Assembly (NCBI RefSeq): GCF_000685015.1
Contig: NZ_BAYA01000001.1
Span: 310,001 to 374,000, forward strand
DNA: 64,000 nucleotides
Direction of reading: 5' to 3'
DNA from: Paraburkholderia bannensis NBRC 103871
GTDB taxonomy: Bacteria > Pseudomonadota > Gammaproteobacteria > Burkholderiales > Burkholderiaceae
Part shown: in pieces, positions 17,519 through 26,576 of the stretch
Layout: each line of letters starts with the position of its first letter
Position numbering within the stretch: position 1 is the stretch's first letter
Program-made: the position numbers and the translations under genes
The notes under the pieces: model-generated
Databases searched by the model: none
What the model was told of the DNA's origin: nothing
Seen by the model: the letters and a program-made list of their open reading frames with translations, nothing else

Positions 17519-18496
17519 TTACGCGTGTTCGAGGCTGCGCCACATATACCACGTTGCGACGGTTCGCCACGGCTCCCAGTTGGCCGCCACTTCGCGCGCT
17601 TCGCTGCGCGTGACGGGCTCGCCGCTGAAGTAGTTGACGCTGATTGCCTGAATGAGACCCAGGTCGTCGAGCGGCAGCACGTTCGGGCGCGCGAGATTGA
17701 AGATCAGGAACATCTCGGCAGTCCAGCGGCCGATGCCGCGGATCGCCGTGAGTTCGGCGATCACGTCCTCGTCGTCCATCGTGGTCCACTTGCCCACGTG
17801 AAGCGCGCCCGACACGAAGTGCTGCGCGAGATCGAGGATGTATTCCGTCTTGCGCCTGGACAGCCCGCATGCGGCGAGCTTCTCGTGCCCGAGCTTGAGG
17901 AACTGCTGCGGCACGAGCTTCGGACACGCGGCTTCGACGCGCTTCCACAGCGCCTGCGCCGCCGCCGTCGAAATCTGCTGGCCGACGACGGAACGCGCGA
18001 GCGTGACGAACGGATCGTCGCTGCTCATGAGATGCACGGGGCCGAACTTCGGAATCAGCTTCTTGAGGATGCGGTCGCGCTTGACGAGATCCGCGCAAGC
18101 CTTGTCCCAGTAATCGGGGCGCACGACTTCATGTCCCGCGTCGCTCAACGGCACAGCAGCCGCCTGCGCAGCATCGCCCGAAGCTGCGCTTTCAGGTTGT
18201 GCAGCGGGCATGATGCCGTCGATGGCGGCGCCATTGACCTTGGTGCGCGACGGCTTCGCCGCGCCATTGAGCGCGTGCGCGTCGGCGTCCGCCGACGGCT
18301 GCGCTTTCGCGCCGCGTGCGGAACCCGGCTTTGCCGTGCCCTTCTTTGCGCCCGCCGCTTTCGCAGCTTCGGCTTCTTGTTGCGCCGTGAGCGCGCCACC
18401 GCGCGCAGCACGTCGTGCGGACGGGCTCGTTTCGTCGCCCGCCGCGCCCGTTAGCGACACAGACCGCCTGGCCTGCGTCTTCGTGGCCGTTGCCAT
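17519..18496 (-). CDS. DNA-3-methyladenine glycosylase II (AlkA-like)
   Basis: HhH-GPD superfamily base-excision glycosylase that removes alkylated purines. The folded domain runs from about residue 127 to 325. The helix-hairpin-helix motif is at residues 254-260 (GIGRWTA) and the catalytic aspartate should be Asp277 or Asp278. No Fe-S cysteine cluster is present, unlike Nth/MutY. The first 120 residues are a low-complexity Ala/Lys/Ser/Arg tail, unusual for AlkA. It lies between accA and cysS on the same strand. Confidence 0.88.
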   Translation of the reverse strand: MATATKTQARRSVSLTGAAGDETSPSARRAARGGALTAQQEAEAAKAAGAKKGTAKPGSARGAKAQPSADADAHALNGAAKPSRTKVNGAAIDGIMPAAQPESAASGDAAQAAAVPLSDAGHEVVRPDYWDKACADLVKRDRILKKLIPKFGPVHLMSSDDPFVTLARSVVGQQISTAAAQALWKRVEAACPKLVPQQFLKLGHEKLAACGLSRRKTEYILDLAQHFVSGALHVGKWTTMDDEDVIAELTAIRGIGRWTAEMFLIFNLARPNVLPLDDLGLIQAISVNYFSGEPVTRSEAREVAANWEPWRTVATWYMWRSLEHA

Positions 18497-18543
18497 CCTG
18501 CCTCCTGCCTCGCGAATCGATCAGTGGAAACTGGACAGCCCGC

Positions 18544-19944
18544 TTAGACGCGGCGCCACTCGGTCAACCCGCCCGGTTTGTCTTCGAGCGCGACACCGGC
18601 ATCGAGCAGTTCGGCGCGGATCCGGTCCGCGTCCGCATACTGCTTCGCCTGCTTCGCGGCCGTGCGTGCAGCGATCTTCGCTTCGATCGCGGCGACGTCG
18701 AGCGCACCTGCCGCATCGAGCGCGCCTGCACCTTGTTGCAGGAACTCGCGCGGCTCGCGCACCAGCACGCCGAGCACGCGCGCGAGGCGCTGCAACTGGC
18801 GCGCCAGCACGGCGTCGCCCGTGCGGTTCACTTCACTTGCCAGCTCGAACAGCACCGAGATGGCGACAGGCGTGTTGAAGTCGTCGTTCATCGCCGCGCT
18901 GAAACGCTGTGCGTGCGCTTCGTTCCAGTCGAGTTCGCCCGCGTCCGGCGTCACATCCTTGAGCGCCGTGTAAAGCCGCGTGAGCGCGCTGCGCGCGTCG
19001 TCGAGATGCACGTCGCTGTAATTCAGCGGCGAGCGGTAATGCGCGCGCGCCATGAAAAACCGCACGACTTCGGCGTCGTACTTCGCCAGCACTTCGCGGA
19101 TCGTAAAGAAGTTGCCGAGCGACTTCGACATCTTCTCGTTGTCGATATTGACGAACCCGTTGTGCATCCAGTAATTGACGAACTTCTCGCCGGTCGCGCC
19201 TTCGCTCTGCGCGATTTCGTTCTCATGGTGCGGGAACTGCAGATCCTGGCCGCCGCCATGAATATCGAAATGATCGCCAAGCAGCGTGCAGCCCATCGCC
19301 GAACATTCGATATGCCAGCCCGGACGACCGCGACCGTACTTCGAGTCCCAGCTGGTATCGGCCGGCTCTTCCGGTTTTGCCTGTTTCCACAGCACGAAGT
19401 CAAGCGGATCCTGCTTGGCATCGTTGGCGGCCACACGTTCGCCCGAACGCAGATCTTCGAGCGACTTGCCCGAGAGCGCGCCGTAATGCGCGAACTTGCG
19501 CACCGCGTAATTCACGTCACCGTCCGTGCCCTGGTACGCGTAGCCGTTCTTTTCCAGCATGCCGATCATGTCGAGCATCTGCGGAATGTACTGGGTCGCG
19601 CGCGGCTCATGATCGGGACGCTCGACGCCGAGCGCATCTGCATCTTCATGAAGCGCCGCGATGTAGCGGTCGGTGAGCGCCTTGATGGTTTCGCCGTTCT
19701 CCACCGCACGACGAATGATCTTGTCGTCGATGTCGGTGATGTTGCGCACATAGGTCACCTTGTAACCGAGCGTGCGCAGCCACCGCTGCACGACATCGAA
19801 CACCACCATCACACGCGCATGGCCAACGTGACAATAGTCGTACACCGTCATGCCGCAGACGTACATGCGTACGACGCCGGGCTCGAGGGGCACGAAATTT
19901 TGCTTGTCACGCGCGAGCGTGTTGTAGATGCGCAGTGATTCCAT
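18544..19944 (-). CDS. cysS: Cysteinyl-tRNA synthetase
   Basis: Class I synthetase charging tRNA-Cys, 466 residues. The HIGH signature is HVGH (residues 39-42) and KMSKS appears in the second half. Zinc-binding residues include Cys30, a cysteine in the IECSAMG segment and a histidine in HHENE. I chose the ATG giving [10 protein letters not shown], the family N-terminus. It is divergent from the exported TPR gene, and the 292-base gap between them shows no T-box features. Confidence 0.97.
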   Translation of the reverse strand: MESLRIYNTLARDKQNFVPLEPGVVRMYVCGMTVYDYCHVGHARVMVVFDVVQRWLRTLGYKVTYVRNITDIDDKIIRRAVENGETIKALTDRYIAALHEDADALGVERPDHEPRATQYIPQMLDMIGMLEKNGYAYQGTDGDVNYAVRKFAHYGALSGKSLEDLRSGERVAANDAKQDPLDFVLWKQAKPEEPADTSWDSKYGRGRPGWHIECSAMGCTLLGDHFDIHGGGQDLQFPHHENEIAQSEGATGEKFVNYWMHNGFVNIDNEKMSKSLGNFFTIREVLAKYDAEVVRFFMARAHYRSPLNYSDVHLDDARSALTRLYTALKDVTPDAGELDWNEAHAQRFSAAMNDDFNTPVAISVLFELASEVNRTGDAVLARQLQRLARVLGVLVREPREFLQQGAGALDAAGALDVAAIEAKIAARTAAKQAKQYADADRIRAELLDAGVALEDKPGGLTEWRRV

Positions 19945-20236
19945 AAAGACGGTGGATACGTGGGTCGAAAGAAATCCGCAGCAGCGCCGACAGCAGCCCG
20001 TGGGTGCAAGGCACCGCATTGCTCGAGGCTGCGACAGTCGCGCTCATTCAGTCATCAGGGCGGAGACGACCACGAGTGGCGAAAGAAAGCCGGGCATTTC
20101 GCGGGAGCCGACCGTCCGGAATCGGTACTGCAACGAACCGGAACAGGCGCTCAACCTGCGCGCAGCCAAAGCGCGCGACGAAACGCACAGACCTTTTGTT
20201 AGAATGGCTCGGAGTATAACACCGCGACCTCACCCT

Positions 20237-20938
20237 ATGAAATCTTCCAGCGGCCGCGCGCCTCGCGCTGCGACCTTTGCCATGGCGGCTCTCGCGAGCG
20301 TTGCGATCGTTCTCTGCGGCGCTCGCGCAGCGCATGCGGCGCCTCCTGCGACGGCCGACGGCACGCCCGGCGCCGACTCCGCAATTGCCCAGCACAACTG
20401 GGCCGCGGCGCTCACGGAACTCGACGCGCGTATCAAGACGAACCCGCGCGACGTGCAGGCGAAATTCAAGCGCGCGACCATCCTCGCGCGCCTCGGTCGC
20501 GACGACGACGCGATCGAAGCGTTCACCGAACTCACGCAGACCTACCCCGAGTTGCCAGAGCCGTACAACAACCTCGCGGCGCTCTACGCGAAGCACGGTC
20601 GTTACGACGACGCACGCATCGCGCTGGAGACGGCGACCAAGGCCAATCCGTCGTACACGCTCGCGTGGGAAAACCTCGGCGACCTGTATCTGCGTCTGGC
20701 CTCGGCTTCGTACCGCCGCGCGAGCACGCTCGGCCACACGAGCGGCGCGACCCAGCAGCGCCTCGCCGACATCGACAAGATCGTCAATCCGCCGGCCGCG
20801 GCGAAGACCGCACGCGCCGCCGCCGCGACGGCCGCCAGCGCGACGCGCGTGGGCCCGATGCTCGACAATCCGGTGTATCAGTTCGGCGGCCCGACCGGGT
20901 CGCTCGCGATGCCGCCCTTCATGGCGCCGTCGAATTAA
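20237..20938 (+). CDS. Exported TPR-repeat protein
   Basis: A 233-residue periplasmic protein with a signal peptide ending near AHA (residue 34) followed by about three tetratricopeptide repeats (about 48-155). An Ala-rich linker and the tail DNPVYQFGGPTG follow. TPR proteins are scaffolds, and no partner can be named. The chosen ATG gives the signal peptide directly. TATAAC at 20215-20220 may be its -10 box. It precedes the cyclophilin gene ppiA by 97 bases on the same strand, so a folding or assembly role is plausible but inferred. Confidence 0.8.
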   Translation: MKSSSGRAPRAATFAMAALASVAIVLCGARAAHAAPPATADGTPGADSAIAQHNWAAALTELDARIKTNPRDVQAKFKRATILARLGRDDDAIEAFTELTQTYPELPEPYNNLAALYAKHGRYDDARIALETATKANPSYTLAWENLGDLYLRLASASYRRASTLGHTSGATQQRLADIDKIVNPPAAAKTARAAAATAASATRVGPMLDNPVYQFGGPTGSLAMPPFMAPSN

Positions 20939-21035
20939 GTCGTCGATTCAAGTCGTCGAAGCCGGCCGCCGCGCCGTCGTCATAAAAACAACCGGCGCGC
21001 TTCGACACGTTTTTCCCGCACTTCCGAGGATACAA

Positions 21036-21623
21036 ATGAAATGGTTGATGTTGGCGCTCGGCAGCGCCGCCCTGATCGCGAACGCACCCGCTTTCGCGCA
21101 GTCGGCCCCGCAGGCCCAGACCGCGCATCCCCAGGTGCTGCTCAAGACCAGTGAAGGCGACATTCGCGTCGAGCTCTACCCCGAGAAAGCGCCGAAGACC
21201 GTCGACAATTTCCTCCAGTACGTGAAGTCCGGCCAGTACAACGGCACGATCTTCCATCGCGTGATTCGAGGCTTCATGATCCAGGGCGGCGGCTACACGC
21301 CGAGCTTCGTCGAGAAGCCCACGCGCGCGCCGATCCCGCTCGAAAGCAAGAACGGCCTGAAGAACACGACCGGCGCGCTTGCGATGGCGCGCACGAGCGA
21401 CCCGAATTCGGCGACGGCTCAGTTCTTCATCAACACGGTGGATAACGCCAACCTCGACTATCCGAATCCGGACGGCAACGGTTACGCGGTGTTCGGCAAG
21501 GTCACCCAGGGCATGGACGTCGTGAAGAAGATCGAAGCGGCGCCCACCACTTCGCGCGGCCCGATGTCCGATGTGCCGCAAAAGGAAATCGTGATCCAGT
21601 CGGCCACGGTGGTCGGCAAGTAA
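21036..21623 (+). CDS. ppiA: Periplasmic peptidyl-prolyl cis-trans isomerase (cyclophilin)
   Basis: Cyclophilin-type rotamase exported to the periplasm, where it accelerates proline isomerisation in envelope proteins. It has 195 residues with a signal peptide ending at AFA (residue 23). The cyclophilin core shows [14 protein letters not shown], the QFFINT strand and the GYAVFGKV segment. GAGGA about 7 bases before the ATG supports the start. It is followed after 142 bases by a cytosolic paralogue. Confidence 0.93.
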   Translation: MKWLMLALGSAALIANAPAFAQSAPQAQTAHPQVLLKTSEGDIRVELYPEKAPKTVDNFLQYVKSGQYNGTIFHRVIRGFMIQGGGYTPSFVEKPTRAPIPLESKNGLKNTTGALAMARTSDPNSATAQFFINTVDNANLDYPNPDGNGYAVFGKVTQGMDVVKKIEAAPTTSRGPMSDVPQKEIVIQSATVVGK

Positions 21624-21765
21624 TCACCGGCTCGAAGCCACCCGCTTCGAGCACTCACCTCATTCTCCGCGCGGCGCGGCACCGGTACACGCGAAGGCAC
21701 ACGTCCCGCCTCGTACCGGCACTGCGCCGCCTCAATCCCCCCAGCCACAGGCAAAGGATTCCATC

Positions 21766-22260
21766 ATGGTCGAACTGCATACGAACCACGGCGTCATCAA
21801 GCTCGAACTCGACGCCGAAAAGGCACCGAAGACGGTCGCCAACTTCCTCGAGTACGTCAAGAGCGGCCACTACGACGGCACGGTGTTTCACCGCGTCATC
21901 GACGGTTTCATGATCCAGGGCGGCGGCTTCGAAGCCGGCATGAAGCAAAAGCCCACGCAGGCTCCGATCGAAAACGAAGCCAACAACGGCCTGAAGAACG
22001 TGCGCGGCTCGATCGCCATGGCACGCACGAACGATCCGCACTCGGCATCGGCTCAGTTCTTCATCAACGTCGCCGATAACGACTTCCTGAACCACTCGTC
22101 GCCGACGCCGCAAGGCTGGGGCTACGCGGTGTTCGGCAAGGTCGTCGACGGCCTCGACGTGGTCGAGAAGATCAAGTCGGTCAAGACGGGCTCGAAGGGC
22201 TTCCACCAGGACGTGCCGGTCGACGACGTCGTGATCGAAAAGGCTGTCGTCGTCGAATAA
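21766..22260 (+). CDS. ppiB: Cytoplasmic peptidyl-prolyl cis-trans isomerase (cyclophilin)
   Basis: Cytosolic cyclophilin of 164 residues with no signal peptide. The core motifs [20 protein letters not shown] and GYAVFGKV match those of the upstream ppiA closely, so the pair probably arose by duplication with gain or loss of an export signal. The length and start match E. coli PpiB. A 13-bp tandem repeat lies just after its stop. It is followed by lpxH. Confidence 0.95.
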   Translation: MVELHTNHGVIKLELDAEKAPKTVANFLEYVKSGHYDGTVFHRVIDGFMIQGGGFEAGMKQKPTQAPIENEANNGLKNVRGSIAMARTNDPHSASAQFFINVADNDFLNHSSPTPQGWGYAVFGKVVDGLDVVEKIKSVKTGSKGFHQDVPVDDVVIEKAVVVE

Positions 22261-22317
22261 GTTCGACGCACGCTTGAATTGACAGCTTGAATTAACGCAA
22301 CAGCGCACGCTTCATCG

Positions 22318-23130
22318 ATGCTTCAGGAAAAGACACGGGGATTGGGGATGGCCGCCGCGGGCGTGCCCGGCGAGGGCAAGCGTCCGCACGCGGCACGTCC
22401 CTTCCTGTTCATTTCCGACCTGCATTTGAGCGAAGCGATCCCGCGCACGGTCGCCGCGTTCGAACACTTCATCCGTGTGTCGGCCGATCAGGCCGACTCC
22501 GTGTTCATACTCGGCGACCTCTTCGAATACTGGATCGGCGACGACATGCTCGTCGAGCCGTTTGTCGCGCGCATGGCCGCGCTGATGCATACGCTCTCCG
22601 AGCGCGGCATCGCGCTCTACATCATGCACGGCAACCGCGACTTCCTGATGGGCAAGCGCTTCATGAAAGCAGCGGGCGCGATCTGGCTGCCCGACCCCAT
22701 CGCCATCACCGCATTCGGCACGCGCATCGCGCTCGCGCACGGCGACGCACTGTGCACCGACGATCGCGGCTATCAGCTGTTTCGCAAGCTGGCGCGCAAC
22801 CGCGCCGCGCAGTTGCTGTTTCTCGCGTGGCCGTTTCGCTGGCGCCGGGCGCTGGCCGAGCGTATGCGCCGCAAGAGCGAAGCCGGGCGCGAGCGCCCCG
22901 CCTCGCCCAACAACGCGAAGTACGACGTCACGGAAAAAGGCGTGGCGGCGCTGTTCAAGCGCGCCCGCGCCAACACGATCATTCACGGCCACACGCATCG
23001 GCCCGCGCGCCATGCCGAACCCGGCGGCACGCGCTGGGTGCTGCCCGACTGGGAACTCGATCACGGCACGCCGCGCGGCGGCTATCTGCGCGTGGACGCC
23101 GAAGGGTTCAGGACGCTGCCGCTCGATTGA
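22318..23130 (+). CDS. lpxH: UDP-2,3-diacylglucosamine hydrolase
   Basis: Mn-dependent enzyme of lipid A synthesis that converts UDP-diacylglucosamine to lipid X at the inner membrane. The calcineurin-like metal motifs are all present: SDLHLSE, GDLFEYWIGDD, HGNRDF and HGHTHRP. As written the product has 270 residues, some 25 longer than E. coli LpxH at the N-terminus. An alternative ATG at 22348, behind a G-rich stretch, would give 260 residues, so the start is uncertain. A terminator follows. Confidence 0.93.
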   Translation: MLQEKTRGLGMAAAGVPGEGKRPHAARPFLFISDLHLSEAIPRTVAAFEHFIRVSADQADSVFILGDLFEYWIGDDMLVEPFVARMAALMHTLSERGIALYIMHGNRDFLMGKRFMKAAGAIWLPDPIAITAFGTRIALAHGDALCTDDRGYQLFRKLARNRAAQLLFLAWPFRWRRALAERMRRKSEAGRERPASPNNAKYDVTEKGVAALFKRARANTIIHGHTHRPARHAEPGGTRWVLPDWELDHGTPRGGYLRVDAEGFRTLPLD

Positions 23131-23169
23131 GCGGCGCCCTCGCACGTTGATCACGCGTTGAAATGAAAA

Positions 23170-23196
23170 CAGCCGCTTCGAGCGGCTGCTTTTTTG
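23170..23196. terminator. Terminator between lpxH and cysE
   Basis: A perfect 8-bp stem CAGCCGCT/AGCGGCTG with a 3-base loop is followed by CTTTTTT on the plus strand and preceded by AAAA, so it may work in both directions for the two converging genes. Confidence 0.8.
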
Positions 23197-23212
23197 TCGA
23201 CCGCGCGATGGA

Positions 23213-24034
23213 TCAAACGTGGGCTGAGGTGTCTTCTTCGGCTTTAGCGGATTGCTGGGCAATGACGCCACCTTCGAGCCCCGCCGACAAGCGGCGCAAC
23301 TCGACAAGCGCGGCGTCCGCGCCATGCAGCGCTTCGAGACGCGCGCCCAGCCGCTCCAGCGCAGCAACGATCGCATCCACGCGCTGCGTCTGCGTGGCAG
23401 CGTGATCGATCAGGCCGTGAATCGCGAGCGACACGGGATCGTCCGCGTTCGGCGTGATGCCGTAGGCGCAGAAGCCTTCGCGCGCCGAGGTGGGCTTCGC
23501 CTGCTCCGTTGCGCCCTTCGCGGGCGCGATGATCCGCGCCGGATTGCCGACTGCGGTGCCGCCTGCCGGAACCGGCTTGACGACCACGGCGTTCGAGCCG
23601 ATCTTCGCCTGCGCGCCGATCGTGAAGCCGCCCAGCACCTTCGCGCCCGCGCCGACGATCACGCCGGGCCCGAGTGTCGGGTGCCGCTTCGCGCCGCGCG
23701 TGAGCGACGTGCCGCCGAGCGTCACGCCCTGATAGATGGTGCAATCGTCGCCGACTTCCGCTGTTTCGCCGATCACGACACCCATGCCGTGGTCGATAAA
23801 CACGCGCCGGCCGATGGTCGCGCCGGGGTGGATCTCGATGCCGGTCAGAAAGCGCGCGAGCTGCGAGACGTAGCGCGCGAGCCAGCGGCGCTTTGCCCGC
23901 CAGCAGGCGTGCGCGAAGCGATGCAGCACGAGCGCGTGCAGGCCCGGATAACAGGTCAGGACTTCCCAGGCGCTGCGGGCGGCGGGATCGCGCTCGCGGA
24001 TCGTGGCGATGTCTTCGCGAAGTCTCTTGAACAT
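23213..24034 (-). CDS. cysE: Serine O-acetyltransferase
   Basis: Makes O-acetylserine from serine and acetyl-CoA, the entry step of cysteine synthesis. The ATG at 24034 gives 273 residues beginning [10 protein letters not shown]; a GTG three codons upstream is possible. The C-terminal half is a left-handed beta-helix of hexapeptide repeats, with catalytic histidines in [11 protein letters not shown] and RHPT. After the helix the protein has a variable tail of about 90 residues. Feedback control by cysteine is usual for the family but not readable here. Confidence 0.93.
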   Translation of the reverse strand: MFKRLREDIATIRERDPAARSAWEVLTCYPGLHALVLHRFAHACWRAKRRWLARYVSQLARFLTGIEIHPGATIGRRVFIDHGMGVVIGETAEVGDDCTIYQGVTLGGTSLTRGAKRHPTLGPGVIVGAGAKVLGGFTIGAQAKIGSNAVVVKPVPAGGTAVGNPARIIAPAKGATEQAKPTSAREGFCAYGITPNADDPVSLAIHGLIDHAATQTQRVDAIVAALERLGARLEALHGADAALVELRRLSAGLEGGVIAQQSAKAEEDTSAHV

Positions 24035-24260
24035 GGCAGTCACACGCTGGACGTGAGGAAGATGGGGGATGGCACGGCTGCGCGTCGCGAACCCGCGTCA
24101 CGAACCCCTATACCGGCCCGGCGCGCAGCTCGCGCACGGCCTTAGCAGCCGCGCCGATTTGCTTATATGTGCAGTCGATTGTAGGCGAAAGGCGCACGGC
24201 GGCCGGTAAGCCCCCGCGGGCAGCAAGGTCGGAGCGCGCGACGACTTGATCGCGCCCCGG

Positions 24261-25130
24261 TTACTGCTTGTCCGCGCCCTTGAGCATGAGGATGTGCTTG
24301 GCGATGCCGCGCACGATATTGACCTCTTCGCGTTCGAGCCCCGAGCGCGCGAAAAGCCGCCGCAGGCGCGACATCAGCTTCTTCGGATTGGCCGGATCGA
24401 GAAAATCGAGCGCGATCAGCGCGTTTTCGAGGTGGACGTACATCCGCTCGATATCGTCGCTGGTGGCGAGCGGCGTGGCCGCGCCGGATGTCCCTGACGT
24501 GCCTGACGTGCCCGAAGCGGCCGCACCGGCAGCGGGCAAGGCCGTACCGGCGCCGCTTTCGTCGAGATACGCCATGCGCAACTCGTAAGCGAGCACCTGC
24601 ACTGCCTGGGCGAGGTTCAGCGAGCTATAAGCCGGATTGGCCGGAATATGCGCGAGCGCGCTGCAACGCTCGACGTCCTCGTTCGAAAGGCCCGTACGCT
24701 CGTTGCCGAACACCAGTGCGATATCGCCGTGCGCCGCGACCTGGCGGCAGGCGTCCTGCACCGCATGACGCGGCGCGGCGGGCGGCGGCCCGTATTCGCG
24801 CGTGCGCGCTGTCAGCGCGAGCGACCATTGCGTACCCGCCAGCGCGTCGGCGAGCGTCGGGACGATGTGGGCGGCGGCGAGCACGTCGTCCGCGCCGCTG
24901 GCCATGGCAATCGCTTCGGGGTCGAGCTGAACCTGCGGCATGCGCGGAGAGACCAGCACGAGCCGCGAGAAGCCCATGGTCTTGATTGCGCGCGCCGCCG
25001 CACCGACGTTGCCGGGATGGCTCGGCTCGACCAGCACAAAGCGTGTGGAGGTGAAGCCGCCGCGCAGCGGCTCGTGGGAATCGGCGGCCGGCGTGGCGTG
25101 AGCGGAGTTTGAATCGGGGAGCTGCACCAA
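24261..25130 (-). CDS. trmJ: tRNA (cytidine/uridine-2'-O)-methyltransferase
   Basis: SPOUT-class methyltransferase acting at position 32 of tRNA. The knotted-fold motifs are seen: an N-terminal VLVEPSHPGNVGAAARA, a central LVFGNERTGLS and C-terminal PAYSSLNLAQAVQ. A Gly-Thr-Ser repeat linker follows, then a C-terminal helical part ending near residue 289. No ATG is well placed; I chose TTG at 25130 with GAGA upstream, but GTG at 25127 or 25187 is possible. Confidence 0.82.
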   Translation of the reverse strand: MVQLPDSNSAHATPAADSHEPLRGGFTSTRFVLVEPSHPGNVGAAARAIKTMGFSRLVLVSPRMPQVQLDPEAIAMASGADDVLAAAHIVPTLADALAGTQWSLALTARTREYGPPPAAPRHAVQDACRQVAAHGDIALVFGNERTGLSNEDVERCSALAHIPANPAYSSLNLAQAVQVLAYELRMAYLDESGAGTALPAAGAAASGTSGTSGTSGAATPLATSDDIERMYVHLENALIALDFLDPANPKKLMSRLRRLFARSGLEREEVNIVRGIAKHILMLKGADKQ

Positions 25131-25514
25131 GATGAATCTCGAAGAACGGCGTGGGGAAAGGCGTATGTTATCGCGCCTTGCCCCCACGGCCTACCGGTTC
25201 GGGCGGGTCTGGCGGGAGTCCGACGGCAAGCCCGGCGCGAGCGGCGCACACGCTTTCCCGCGCACCGTCAGCCCAGAAGCCCAAGACTCGGGTAAAATGC
25301 GAGGTTCGCGCGCGATTTAACGGCCTGGTGAAACGCATTTCAGGCCGCCGCGCCCCGCTCTTATCCAATTCGTCTCCGTTGGCGGGACAGGTTCCGCCAG
25401 GCCGCGCAGCCCTAACGCGCGGTCTGCGCCCTGTCCAATCGTTAGACGCTTTTATCTTCGGCACCCCCGTGCGCCGCGTCGCCCGCGCGCGCCGGACAAC
25501 AAGGATCCAGGCTC
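25131..25514. other. Divergent trmJ / suhB region with a long suhB leader
   Basis: No gene is supported. TAAAAT at 25293-25298 fits a plus-strand -10 box, though no -35 matches at 17 bases. It would give a leader of about 210 bases before suhB. That leader holds two small inverted repeats: GGCCTG with CAGGCC (about 25321-25346), and TGGCGG with CCGCCA (about 25380-25400). Confidence 0.45.
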
Positions 25515-26324
25515 ATGCATCCCATGCTCAACATCGCTGTCAAGGCCGCGCGCCGCGCCGGACAGATCATCAACCGCGCGTCGCTCGATCTCGACCTCGT
25601 GCAGGTCGCGAAGAAGCAGCACAACGATTTCGTCACGGAGGTCGACAAGGCCGCCGAAGCCGCCATCATCGAGACGCTCAAGACCGCCTACCCCGATCAC
25701 GCGATCCTCGCGGAAGAATCGGGCGAGTCGGACAACGAGTCGGAATACCAGTGGATCATCGATCCGCTCGACGGCACCACCAACTTCATCCACGGCTTCC
25801 AGTACTACTGCGTGTCGATCGCGCTCGTGCACAAGGGCGTCATCACGCAGGCCGTCGTCTATGACCCGACCCGCAACGACCTGTTCACCGCCTCGCGTGG
25901 CCGTGGCGCGTTCCTGAACGACCGCCGTATCCGCGTGGGCCGCCGCGACCGCCTGGCCGACGGCCTGATCGGCACGGGCTTCCCGTTCCGCGAAAAGGAC
26001 GGCCTCGACAGCTACTGCGAACTGTTCGCCGACATGACCAACGCCTGCGCCGGCCTGCGCCGCCCGGGCGCGGCCGCGCTCGACCTGGCTAACGTCGCCG
26101 CAGGCCGCATGGACGGTTTCTTCGAACAGGGCCTCAACCCGTGGGACGTCGCCGCAGGCGCGCTGCTGATCACGGAAGCCGGTGGCCTCGTCGGCAACTA
26201 CACGGGCGATTCGGACTTCCTGCACCTGGGCGAAGTGGTCGCGGGCAACCCGAAGATCTACGCGCAAATGGTGCCGATCCTCTCGAAGTACACGCGCGTG
26301 AAGAAGGAAACGAAGGAAGCCTGA
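25515..26324 (+). CDS. suhB: Inositol-1-monophosphatase family protein SuhB
   Basis: Mg-dependent inositol monophosphatase-fold protein. In E. coli SuhB also acts in rRNA antitermination, binding the Nus complex. It has 269 residues. The metal and catalytic motifs are [15 protein letters not shown] and the C-terminal PWDVAAG. The start [16 protein letters not shown] matches known SuhB N-termini, with AAGGA upstream. A run of 12-bp repeats begins right after the stop codon. Confidence 0.93.
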   Translation: MHPMLNIAVKAARRAGQIINRASLDLDLVQVAKKQHNDFVTEVDKAAEAAIIETLKTAYPDHAILAEESGESDNESEYQWIIDPLDGTTNFIHGFQYYCVSIALVHKGVITQAVVYDPTRNDLFTASRGRGAFLNDRRIRVGRRDRLADGLIGTGFPFREKDGLDSYCELFADMTNACAGLRRPGAAALDLANVAAGRMDGFFEQGLNPWDVAAGALLITEAGGLVGNYTGDSDFLHLGEVVAGNPKIYAQMVPILSKYTRVKKETKEA

Positions 26325-26395
26325 GTCGAGGCTTGAATCGAGGCTTGAATCGAGGCTTGATTCGGGCTTGATTCAAGGCCTGAATCAGGGCCTGA
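26325..26395. repeat. 12-bp tandem repeat array after suhB
   Basis: Six adjacent units of the type ATCGAGGCTTGA (one of them 11 bp) start at the first base after the suhB stop. Units 2 and 3 are identical and units 5 and 6 are diverged. Each unit contains TGA in the same register as the suhB stop except where the 11-bp unit shifts it. Confidence 0.85.
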
Positions 26396-26479
26396 CGTGG
26401 CCGGCCCGCTGCATCGCGCGGCCGCCCATGTCACAATCGCCGGGAGCGTGGCGGAAGTCGCAGCCCGCCCCGATGCGTC

Positions 26480-26501
26480 AAGCGGCTTCGGCCGCTTTTT
26501 T
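26480..26501 (+). terminator. Terminator of suhB
   Basis: A 7-bp perfect stem AAGCGGC/GCCGCTT with the stable TTCG loop is followed by TTTTTG. It lies about 155 bases after suhB, beyond the repeat array, and 76 bases before lplT. Confidence 0.85.
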
Positions 26502-26576
26502 GTTTCGTGCGCCAGCGCCTGGCGCGGTGGCTTTCGCCCCTGGAAAGCCTGCCGGTTCACCCTCGGTTCACCCGCG

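Noticed and set aside
19945..20236. T-box or other riboswitch upstream of cysS
   Set aside because: No specifier-loop or antiterminator signature can be recognised, and T-boxes controlling synthetases are not expected in betaproteobacteria.
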